Below, one piece after another: positions 18,267 through 24,936 of a DNA stretch of 51,142 nucleotides. The notes under the pieces were generated by a model that was not told where the DNA came from, made no database searches, and was given only the letters and a program-made list of their open reading frames with translations. The translations under genes and the position numbers were made by a program. How positions within the stretch are numbered: position 1 is the stretch's first letter; each line of letters starts with the position of its first letter. Location: positions 1 through 51,142 of the forward strand of contig QCAW01000008.1 of the NCBI GenBank assembly GCA_003281795.1, in the 5' to 3' direction. Source of the DNA: Pelagibacteraceae bacterium AG-345-F21 (GTDB lineage: Bacteria; Pseudomonadota; Alphaproteobacteria; Pelagibacterales; Pelagibacteraceae).

Positions 18267-19042
18267 TGAAAAAAATCAATTTAACTATTACAGGATGTAT
18301 GGGTAGAATGGGAAATCAGCTCATTAAATCTGCTAAAAATAATAAAAATTTCAAAATTGTTTCTTTAACAGAAGATAAAATAATTAACAGAAAGCTAGTT
18401 GGAATTAAGCCAGAATTAAATACATCTAATGCTTTTAAAAAAACAAACGTGATAATTGATTTTACAATTCCTAAATGTACATTGGAAGTTCTTAAAATTG
18501 CTAGCAGACTTAAAAAAAGAGTTGTAATAGGAACAACTGGTTTTACAAAAGCTCAAGAAAAAATTATTAAAAATTATTCTAGAAAGATTCCAATTTTGAA
18601 AGCTGGAAATATGAGTTTAGGAGTAAATTTATTGATGTATTTAACTGAGATTGCTTCAAAATCACTAGGTAATAATTTTTTGACTAAAATTTATGAAGTT
18701 CATCATAAAAACAAGATAGATCACCCATCTGGCACTGCATTAATGTTAGGAAAAGGAATTGCAGACGGTAAAAATAAAAAATTGCAAAGTTTAATTGGAA
18801 AAAAATACTTAAATAAAAGATCTTTTCCATATTCAAAAAAAATTAATTTTAATTCTATGAGGAAAGGTGAAGTAATCGGTGAACATGAGGTAAGATTTTC
18901 TAGTGGAAAAGAAATAGTAACTCTCAACCATGAGTCTTTCGATAGAGCATTATATTCGGAGGGTGCTTTAACTGCAGCAAAATGGTTAAAAAATAAAAAA
19001 CCTGGACTGTACTCCATGAGAGATCTTTTGGATTTTAAGTGA
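18266..19042 (+). CDS. dapB: 4-hydroxy-tetrahydrodipicolinate reductase DapB
   Basis: A 258-residue enzyme of the lysine and meso-diaminopimelate pathway, reducing the DapA product with NAD(P)H. The nucleotide-binding motif is TGCMGRMGNQLI (9-20), GTTGF lies near 90, and the catalytic segment is EVHHKNKIDHPSGTA. Conserved GEVIGEHEVRF follows. It begins one base inside the stop of the small membrane gene and its stop overlaps the GTG start of nth, so translation is probably coupled. Confidence 0.96.
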   Translation: MKKINLTITGCMGRMGNQLIKSAKNNKNFKIVSLTEDKIINRKLVGIKPELNTSNAFKKTNVIIDFTIPKCTLEVLKIASRLKKRVVIGTTGFTKAQEKIIKNYSRKIPILKAGNMSLGVNLLMYLTEIASKSLGNNFLTKIYEVHHKNKIDHPSGTALMLGKGIADGKNKKLQSLIGKKYLNKRSFPYSKKINFNSMRKGEVIGEHEVRFSSGKEIVTLNHESFDRALYSEGALTAAKWLKNKKPGLYSMRDLLDFK

Positions 19043-19692
19043 ACAATGAGGAAAAATCCAAGATCATTTTAAAGATCTTAAATAAAACTTACCCTAAAGT
19101 TCCAATACCTTTAAACTATAAGAATATATTTACCCTATTAATATCAGTTTTGCTTTCTGCCCAATGCACTGATGTAAATGTAAATAATGTTACAAAAGAT
19201 ATTTATCCAAAATACAATAAACCTAAACATTTCGTAAAACTTGGAAGAAAAAAAATTGAGCGATTAATAAAAAGAATTGGAATATTTAGGGTCAAAGCAA
19301 AAAGTATATTTTATCTATCAAAAACTTTAGTTGAAAAATACAAAGGTAAAGTGCCCAACACTTATGAGGAATTAGAACAATTGCCTGGAGTTGGTCATAA
19401 AACGGCTAGTGTTGTGATGTCTCAAGGATTTGGATTTCCAGCTTTTCCAGTGGACACGCATATTCATAGACTTGCTCAAAGATGGGGCTTAACAAATGGA
19501 AAAAATGTTGTGCAAACAGAAAATGATTTAAAAGAAATCTTCCCAAAAAAGTACTGGAATAGGCTTCATTTGCAAATAATCTGGTATGGTAGAGAATATT
19601 GTAAAGCTAGAGACTGCTATGGAATAACTTGTAAAATTTGTAAAAGCTGTTATCCAAATAGGAAAAAACCTTTTAAGACAAAAAAAGCATAA
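19039..19692 (+). CDS. nth: Endonuclease III (Nth), bifunctional DNA glycosylase/AP lyase
   Basis: A 217-residue HhH-GPD protein that removes oxidised pyrimidines. LLSAQCTDVNVN near 35-46, the hairpin LPGVGHKTASVV (catalytic Lys in GHKTA) and the VDTHIHRLAQRWG segment with catalytic Asp are intact. The C-terminal iron-sulfur loop has five cysteines spaced C-x4-C-x4-C-x2-C-x2-C instead of the E. coli C-x6-C-x2-C-x5-C. The start is GTG at 19039, overlapping the dapB stop. Confidence 0.94.
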   Translation: MNNEEKSKIILKILNKTYPKVPIPLNYKNIFTLLISVLLSAQCTDVNVNNVTKDIYPKYNKPKHFVKLGRKKIERLIKRIGIFRVKAKSIFYLSKTLVEKYKGKVPNTYEELEQLPGVGHKTASVVMSQGFGFPAFPVDTHIHRLAQRWGLTNGKNVVQTENDLKEIFPKKYWNRLHLQIIWYGREYCKARDCYGITCKICKSCYPNRKKPFKTKKA

Positions 19693-19699
19693 TCTCAAA

Positions 19700-20632
19700 A
19701 TGAAAGTTATAGGTATCGGAAACGCTATAGTGGATGTTATTTGTAAAGTTGAAGAAACTTTTTTGACAAATAATAAATTAACCAAGAGCACTATGAAACT
19801 TGTTGATGAAAATGAATTTAAAAGATTGCTATCCAGCCTTAAAATTGAAACCACTATATCTGGCGGTTCTATAGCAAATTCTATAGTTGGTCTCTCTCAA
19901 TTAGGAAATGAAGTTGGTTTCATTGGTAAAGTTAGTGACGATGAACTTGGCGCTAAATACGAAGAAGGCTTAAAAAAAGAGAATGTAAAATATTTTTACT
20001 CAAAGAAAAAAGAAGTAATACCTACCGGTACTTGCCTTATTTTAATAACTCCTGATTCTGAAAGAACCATGATCACTTTTCTAGGAACTGCTGGAAAAAT
20101 TAGTGACAAAGACATAGATATTAATGCTATAAAAAAAAGTGAAATTTTATTTCTTGAAGGCTACCTTTGGGATGAAGGTGAACCAAAAAAAGCTTTTGAA
20201 AAAGCTATTCTTAATTCTAATAAAGTGGCGATGTCTTTGTCTGACTTATTTTGCGTAGAAAGACATAAACCTCATTTTTTAGATTTAGTAAAAAATAAAT
20301 TAGATATAACTTTTGCAAATGAACAAGAAATTATTTCATTAATTGATGCAAAAAAATTTGAAGAAGTAGTTGATTTTTCAAAAAAAATTAAAAAATTAGT
20401 AATTATTACGCGTGGAGAAAAAGGAGCAATAGCAGTGAATGGAGATGAAATTGTTGAATGTTCAGCTAAAAAAGATCTTGAGATTAAAGACTTAACAGGA
20501 GCAGGGGATTTATTTGCTGGTGGTTTTCTTCATGGAAATATTAATGGCAAAACATTAAAAGAAAGTTTAGAAAAAGGCACTGAGATGTCCTCAAAAATTA
20601 TTCAAACAATTGGAGCAAGACTAAATCTATGA
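19700..20632 (+). CDS. PfkB-family carbohydrate/nucleoside kinase (adenosine kinase-like)
   Basis: A 310-residue ribokinase-fold kinase. It opens VIGIGNAIVDVICKVEE, with SGGSIANSIVGLSQLG near 55-70, and the C-terminal PfkB signature DLTGAGDLFAGGFLHG (about 262-277) contains the catalytic Asp and anion hole. The overall pattern is closest to the alphaproteobacterial adenosine-kinase-like group, so purine nucleoside salvage is the best guess; a sugar substrate cannot be excluded. It is the last gene of the plus-strand run and faces the ArfA-like gene across 10 nt. Confidence 0.85.
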   Translation: MKVIGIGNAIVDVICKVEETFLTNNKLTKSTMKLVDENEFKRLLSSLKIETTISGGSIANSIVGLSQLGNEVGFIGKVSDDELGAKYEEGLKKENVKYFYSKKKEVIPTGTCLILITPDSERTMITFLGTAGKISDKDIDINAIKKSEILFLEGYLWDEGEPKKAFEKAILNSNKVAMSLSDLFCVERHKPHFLDLVKNKLDITFANEQEIISLIDAKKFEEVVDFSKKIKKLVIITRGEKGAIAVNGDEIVECSAKKDLEIKDLTGAGDLFAGGFLHGNINGKTLKESLEKGTEMSSKIIQTIGARLNL

Positions 20633-20642
20633 TTAGATTTTT

Positions 20643-20765
20643 TTAAAGATAATTTAAACTAGATTTTTTTCTTTTAAAACTACCTTTTCCTTTTTTAGGT
20701 TTTATAACACGTTTTCGATATTTTTTAGTAAAAAGATCTAAAGCTATTTTATTCCTTTTTTTCAA
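20643..20765 (-). CDS. ArfA-like alternative ribosome-rescue small protein
   Basis: A 40-residue, strongly basic protein. The chain contains KRNKIALDLFTKKYRKRV followed by IKPKKGKGSFKRKKSS, matching the conserved core of the ArfA family (N-x-x-A-x-x-L-x-x-x-x-F/Y-R-x-R-V...K-K-G-K-G-S-Y/F-x-R-K). ArfA rescues ribosomes stalled on mRNAs lacking a stop codon by recruiting RF2. The only usable start in frame is TTG at 20765-20763, which overlaps the TGA of the upstream regulator gene (TTGA), a typical translational coupling arrangement. E. coli ArfA is longer; short alphaproteobacterial relatives are common. Identity rests on the motif alone. Confidence 0.65.
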   Translation of the reverse strand: MKKRNKIALDLFTKKYRKRVIKPKKGKGSFKRKKSSLNYL

Positions 20766-21391
20766 AACGAATATCCTGATTTATTGTTCAAAATAAAGTC
20801 TTCATCTTTAAATTTGGAATTTATTTTTTTTCTTAATCTGTAAATATGTGTTTCTACAGTGTGAGTATCCGCATCAGCTGAATATTTCCAAACATCTTCT
20901 AAAATTTTTTTTTTAGTTATAGATTTTTTATTACCTAAAAGTAACTCCAAAAGTTGAATTTCTTTTTCTGTTAATATTATAAACTTTTCATTTTTTAAAA
21001 GTTTTTTTTCATTTTTATCTAAAATGTAATTTTTTATTTTTATTGAAGAATTAAAATTAAAATTTTGTTTAGCGACTGAATTTTCAATTATTTGATTTAA
21101 ATCTTTAACACAAGTTGGCAGAGACAATTTTTCTGAAAAAAAACTGTAATTATTTTCCTTTAAATGGGAAGCTAAAATTTTTATTTTTTTTATTTTTTTT
21201 AAAAATACACTATATGAAGAATCATTTTTGAGTAGATCATGATGAATAAATAGGACATCAAAATTTTCAAAATGTTGTGCTTTAAAATCAGTATTAACTG
21301 TAATTAGATTAAAATTTAAATAATCTTTAAGTTCCTCTAATGAAATGTTAAAGTTTTTTGAACCAAAAGATAGAACATTTATTTTATGCAT
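20762..21391 (-). CDS. OmpR-type winged-helix regulator with degenerate receiver domain
   Basis: A 209-residue protein. The last 95 residues form a Trans_reg_C winged helix (ILTEKEIQLLELLLGNKKSITKKKILEDVWKY, then DTHTVETHIYRLRKKI, ending SGYSF). The first 110 residues have receiver-like hydrophobic strands but lack the acidic pair after strand 1 (NVLSFGSKN), and the usual phospho-Asp strand reads VLFIHHDLL. It is therefore unlikely to be phosphorylated in the normal way. No histidine kinase gene is nearby. Targets are unknown. Its ATG overlaps the ATG of the divergent transpeptidase gene, and its stop overlaps the ArfA-like start. Confidence 0.8.
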   Translation of the reverse strand: MHKINVLSFGSKNFNISLEELKDYLNFNLITVNTDFKAQHFENFDVLFIHHDLLKNDSSYSVFLKKIKKIKILASHLKENNYSFFSEKLSLPTCVKDLNQIIENSVAKQNFNFNSSIKIKNYILDKNEKKLLKNEKFIILTEKEIQLLELLLGNKKSITKKKILEDVWKYSADADTHTVETHIYRLRKKINSKFKDEDFILNNKSGYSF

Positions 21392-21877
21392 ATTTTAATT
21401 AAAAATAAAAATTTATACATTGGTCACTATAAAGTAAAATGTGCTGTTGGTAAAAGGGGAATTGGAGTCAAAAAAAAAGAAGGCGATAAAATTACACCAA
21501 AAGGAAAATTCAAGATAAAATATATTCTATATAGAAAAGATCGGGTAAAACGACTTAAGACTAATATTAAAAAGAAAATTATTAAGAGATCAATGGGTTG
21601 GTGTAACGATCCTAAATCAATTAACTATAATAGATTGATTAAATTTCCCAGCAATTTTGGAGCAGAGAAGCTTTTTAGAACCAATAATATTTATGACATT
21701 ATTTTAGTTTTAAATTTTAATTTCAATCCGACAATAAAAGGTAAAGGAAGTGCTATTTTCATACATGTGGCCAAAAATAAATATAACAGCACAGAAGGGT
21801 GTGTTGCTGTAAATAAAAAAAACATGAGAAATATATTAAAACTTATAAATAAAAAAACTTATGTTAAAATTAATTAA
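21386..21877 (+). CDS. YkuD-family L,D-transpeptidase
   Basis: A 163-residue protein that is essentially one YkuD domain. GRRG-like openings (VGKRGIGVKKKEGDKITPKGKFKI) lead to the active-site region GSAIFIHVAKNKYNSTEGCVAV, with the conserved His and catalytic Cys of the H-x13-T-x-G-C pattern. Such enzymes form 3-3 cross-links or attach proteins to peptidoglycan. There is no obvious signal peptide, as in the short YkuD proteins (YkuD/ErfK-like, DUF-type) of alphaproteobacteria. The start (ATG at 21386) is shared in the palindrome ATGCAT with the start of the regulator on the other strand. Confidence 0.85.
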   Translation: MHILIKNKNLYIGHYKVKCAVGKRGIGVKKKEGDKITPKGKFKIKYILYRKDRVKRLKTNIKKKIIKRSMGWCNDPKSINYNRLIKFPSNFGAEKLFRTNNIYDIILVLNFNFNPTIKGKGSAIFIHVAKNKYNSTEGCVAVNKKNMRNILKLINKKTYVKIN

Positions 21878-22524
21878 TTTCTTTTCCCAAATATAGAACT
21901 TCCGATTCTTACGTGAGTTGCTTTATAATTAATTGCTTCAATATAATCTGCTGACATCCCTATGCTTAAATTTTCCAGACCTAAAGAAGAATTTAGTTCA
22001 GAAATGCTTTTAAAGTATTTTTCTACTTTATCATCATTAGGAGGGATAGCCATCAAACCCACTACATTTAAATTTTTTTCCTTAGTACAATAATTAAAAA
22101 ATGCATCAACTTCATTATATGGAATTCCAGACTTTTGTTCTTCATTTCCAATATTAACTTGTATAAAATATTTTAAAGATTTTTTAATTGAATTTTGACT
22201 CTTTGATAAAACATCAGCGAGTTTTTGATTATCAACAGAATGAATGTAATCAAATATTTCTACGGCTTTTTTGACTTTGTTACTTTGTAATTTTCCGATC
22301 ATATGAAGTTTGATTTCAGGTTTTTGTTTTTTTATTTCTCTCCACTTTATTTCTGCTTCCTGAACTTTATTTTCTCCAAAGTGAATGTGATCATAATCGA
22401 TCAAAGGTCTAATATGTTCGATAGAAAAGGTTTTGCTTACTGCTATTATTTTGACCTTATTACCATTATTAATTTTTTCGATATTGGATTTTATTTTCTT
22501 AAATCTTTCAATTATGATGTTCAT
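21874..22524 (-). CDS. YggS-family pyridoxal phosphate homeostasis protein
   Basis: A 216-residue single-domain PLP-binding TIM barrel. KIIAVSKTFSIEHIRPLI near 24-41 has the PLP lysine, then HFGENKVQEAEIKW, LHMIGKLQSNKVKK, VNIGNEEQKSG and LSIGMSADYIEAI complete the family signature. YggS/PROSC proteins buffer free PLP and influence amino-acid metabolism. It converges with the transpeptidase gene (4-nt overlap) and its ATG abuts that of the divergent ThiE-like gene (CATATG at 22522-22527). Confidence 0.94.
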   Translation of the reverse strand: MNIIIERFKKIKSNIEKINNGNKVKIIAVSKTFSIEHIRPLIDYDHIHFGENKVQEAEIKWREIKKQKPEIKLHMIGKLQSNKVKKAVEIFDYIHSVDNQKLADVLSKSQNSIKKSLKYFIQVNIGNEEQKSGIPYNEVDAFFNYCTKEKNLNVVGLMAIPPNDDKVEKYFKSISELNSSLGLENLSIGMSADYIEAINYKATHVRIGSSIFGKRN

Positions 22525-23097
22525 ATGTTTATTCTTAAAAAAAAATATTTTCTTATAATAGAAAGTATCAAAGATATTGATTTAAGTAATATAAAAAAAA
22601 TCAATAAATTTAATATTATTTATAGAAATAAATACCTAAAGGACAATCTAAATGAAATTGTAAGATTTAGAAAGATGTGTAATAGCAAAAAAATAGGCTT
22701 TTTTATTTCTAACAGAATCAAATTAGCTCACACATTAAAAGCAGATGGAGTTTATATCTCAGCAAATAATAATAATCTTGGCTTAGTTCATTTAAAATAC
22801 ACAAATTTTAAAGTTATTGGAGCAGCACATAATTTAAAAGAGTTAAAAATAAAAATATTACAAGGGTGCTCTTTTATACTTTATTCGCGTTTATTTAAAA
22901 CGTCCTATAAATTTAAAAAGGGACATTTAGGAATATTAAGATTTAATCAAATTTGTAAATCTTTAAAAAGAAACTTAGTTCCTCTTGGTGGTATTTCACT
23001 TTCAAATTTAAATAAACTAAAACTTATTAATTCAGAATCTTTCGCGATTTTGTCTGCTGTAAAAAAAAAGCCGGCTATAATTAGCCGGCTTTTTTAA
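22525..23097 (+). CDS. ThiE/TenI-family thiamine phosphate synthase-like protein
   Basis: 190 residues from the ATG at 22525 (MFILKKKYFLII); the longer reading frame upstream runs through yggS and is not supported. It has a TIM-barrel pattern with ADGVYISANN, VIGAAHNLKELK, a loop YSRLFKTSYKFKKGHLG aligned to the P-F-T-x-S-x-P-G-x-x-x-LG loop of ThiE, and PLGGISLSNL for phosphate binding. Several active-site residues of true thiamine phosphate synthase are changed, so it may be a TenI-like or altered enzyme. The last codons run through the hairpin of the terminator that follows. Confidence 0.7.
   Translation: MFILKKKYFLIIESIKDIDLSNIKKINKFNIIYRNKYLKDNLNEIVRFRKMCNSKKIGFFISNRIKLAHTLKADGVYISANNNNLGLVHLKYTNFKVIGAAHNLKELKIKILQGCSFILYSRLFKTSYKFKKGHLGILRFNQICKSLKRNLVPLGGISLSNLNKLKLINSESFAILSAVKKKPAIISRLF
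23064..23095. terminator. Bidirectional intrinsic terminator (ThiE-like gene and porin gene)
   Basis: A perfect inverted repeat, GCCGGCTA (23070-23077) and TAGCCGGC (23082-23089), with a TAAT loop. It is flanked by a run of nine A on the left (23061-23069) and six T on the right (23090-23095), so it can terminate transcripts from either side: the ThiE-like gene (+) and the porin gene (-, stop at 23118). It stands out as a GC-rich hairpin in very AT-rich DNA. The stem lies inside the last codons of the ThiE-like gene. Confidence 0.9.
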
Positions 23098-23117
23098 ATA
23101 TTTTAAAAATCTCTTAC

Positions 23118-24161
23118 TTAGAAAGAAATTCCTAAAGATACAACTGTTTGTCTCTCATCTTTTCCAGATGTGTAATCTGCGTTTGTAACATCAGCTGTTG
23201 CAATACCAATAGTAGCACCACCAGTAGTGTATGCTATCTGCCATGATTCTTGCTCCATTTCAGTTAATGTTTTTGTACCAACTGTTGCTCCTACTGCTAC
23301 AGCAACTCTTTGGTTTTTCTCAGATTTGTCCATGTTGTAAGATACTGATACAGCATCATTTACATCATATTGAACAGCCCAGTGTGTATTTTCATAGTAT
23401 GCTAATTCACCAGAAGCTACTGCAGCTTGGTAACCACCTTCTACAAAGCCTAGTGTTATTGCACCCATTGTGTATTTAGCACCTACGTTAGCGCCTACAC
23501 CTGGTTCTACCGAAGCAGCTGCTCCAGTTTCATCTTTAGTTCTTACAGCGTCCGCTTGAAGAGATAATCCGTCAATTGGTGCCATAGTAAGAGCGATTTG
23601 TTCCATAGATCGTCCAGTTGCTTGCGATGCTTCTGCAGCTGATTCTTTAGCTGAGATTTGCGTCGTTGCACTCATGTTTGGTACGTAACCAACTTTAACT
23701 TGTGCGTCTAATGGTAATAAACCTGATGGTGTGTGGTATTGAATGTTTGAGTATGTACTCACGTCCATACCAGCTGAGAAAGCCGATGGTGATATATAGT
23801 CATAACCAGCTCCTAAAGCTCCTACACCGTGTAGTTCTTGTGATAAGCCACCTTCTGTATTGAAAATACCAATTGTTCCTAAGTCACCCATTCCGACAAC
23901 TAGTTTAGTATCATCGTTTGAAGTTGTAGCAGTATCTAATTGAACTTGGTAACTCCAAGTGTAACCATTATCTAGTTCACCACTTGCAGAAAAGTCCAAC
24001 TCGTTAGATATACCAATGTTTCTACCTTGAGAGTCATCATCACCATTCATTGTAAATGTTGCTGTTGCTCCACCAGTTACTGTCATTTCACCTGCGAAAG
24101 ATGGTGACATAACTAGAGCAGAAAATAGAATACCAACGATTAATTTAGATATATTTCTCAT
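23118..24161 (-). CDS. Outer-membrane porin (SAR11 type)
   Basis: A 347-residue beta-barrel protein. A signal peptide (MRNISKLIVGILFSALVMSPSFA, cleaved before G24) is followed by alternating amphipathic strands rich in Gly, Thr, Ala and Ser, and the chain ends VVSLGISF with a terminal Phe, the BAM recognition signature. Base and codon use differ from the neighbours: it is visibly richer in G and C, with few Lys and Asn, as expected for a highly expressed secreted protein. AAAGGAT precedes the ATG. It probably forms the main diffusion pore for small nutrients. Its upstream 217-bp gap is long for this genome. Confidence 0.9.
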   Translation of the reverse strand: MRNISKLIVGILFSALVMSPSFAGEMTVTGGATATFTMNGDDDSQGRNIGISNELDFSASGELDNGYTWSYQVQLDTATTSNDDTKLVVGMGDLGTIGIFNTEGGLSQELHGVGALGAGYDYISPSAFSAGMDVSTYSNIQYHTPSGLLPLDAQVKVGYVPNMSATTQISAKESAAEASQATGRSMEQIALTMAPIDGLSLQADAVRTKDETGAAASVEPGVGANVGAKYTMGAITLGFVEGGYQAAVASGELAYYENTHWAVQYDVNDAVSVSYNMDKSEKNQRVAVAVGATVGTKTLTEMEQESWQIAYTTGGATIGIATADVTNADYTSGKDERQTVVSLGISF

Positions 24162-24186
24162 TGTTTATCCTTTTGTTATTATTAAT

Positions 24187-24204
24187 AATTTGTAATTACA
24201 AATT
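24187..24204. promoter_or_regulatory. 18-bp perfect palindrome upstream of the porin gene
   Basis: AATTTGTAATTACAAATT is identical to its reverse complement and lies 26-43 bases upstream of the porin ATG. On the porin strand, TTTACA at about 24208-24213 is followed 17 bases later by AATTAT, so the palindrome would lie within a possible promoter. It may be an operator for a dimeric regulator or part of the mRNA leader. The binding protein is unknown. Confidence 0.4.
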
Positions 24205-24378
24205 GGCTGTAAATTACTCCTTAAGCAGGTATTTTCACCTAAAATTCATGATTTCAGGCTATTTTTATCATTATGTTGCATAAATATCACATTTTCATGG
24301 AGTTTTATTGCATTTAAAATACTGTTATTAATAAATATAAGTAACTGATAATTGTGTTTAAACCTCCAAGTTTTATTT

Positions 24379-24930
24379 ATGAATGTCTCTAAATATTTAA
24401 AAAGCGTTAAAAACTTTATAGCTAATATCTTTATTCTAATTTTTATCAGCAGTTTGATACTTACCACTTCTTGTAATAAAAACAAAAGCGAACTTGAAAG
24501 AGACAGACCTCTATCAGCAGAAGATAAAAGAAAAAGAAATATAAAAGAAGGTAGAGGGGCATCTTTAGGTGGTTTGATGGATGGAATGAAGGGTACAAAC
24601 TTTGAATTTAGTACTTCTAATCCAATGTGGAGAGCTTCTTTAGAAACTTTAGATTTTCTCCCTCTATTAACTGTAGACTATTCTGGTGGAGTAATAATTT
24701 CAGATTGGTATTCAGAAAGTTCCAATAATAACGAGTCCTTAAAAATAACAATCAGATTTTTATCTAATGAAATTAGAAGCGATAGCTTAAAAATAATTGT
24801 ACATAAAAAAACATGTACAACTCAATCTAATTGTAAAACAAGCTTATTAAAGAATACAATTATTAAAGAAGAATTGCGCTCTACTATTTTAAGAGAAGCA
24901 GCTTTATTGAAAAAAAAGAAAAAAAAATAG
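24379..24930 (+). CDS. DUF3576 domain lipoprotein
   Basis: 183 residues from the ATG at 24379 (MNVSKYLKSVKNF). A lipoprotein signal (FILIFISSLILTTSC) precedes a basic segment and the DUF3576 core: LDFLPLLTVDYSGGVIISDWYSES, then SLKITIRFLSNEIRSDSLKI. DUF3576 proteins are alphaproteobacterial envelope proteins of unknown function that usually precede leuS, exactly as here (6 nt gap). An N-terminally longer start at 24352 is possible but would place extra residues before the signal. The chain ends in a polylysine tail. Confidence 0.85.
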   Translation: MNVSKYLKSVKNFIANIFILIFISSLILTTSCNKNKSELERDRPLSAEDKRKRNIKEGRGASLGGLMDGMKGTNFEFSTSNPMWRASLETLDFLPLLTVDYSGGVIISDWYSESSNNNESLKITIRFLSNEIRSDSLKIIVHKKTCTTQSNCKTSLLKNTIIKEELRSTILREAALLKKKKKK

Positions 24931-24936
24931 TTCGGC

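Noticed and set aside
22303-22524. N-terminal extension of the ThiE-like frame by 74 codons
   Set aside because: The extension is antisense to the strongly conserved yggS gene, and a good ATG at 22525 starts exactly where homology to the barrel begins.
21870-22530. TPP riboswitch before the ThiE-like gene
   Set aside because: The gene starts immediately next to yggS with no leader, and no thi-box-like sequence is visible.
24246-24485. Minus-strand 79-codon ORF upstream of the porin, overlapping the DUF3576 signal sequence
   Set aside because: No recognisable domain or ribosome site. It is antisense to a well-supported lipoprotein gene and falls in the likely porin control region.
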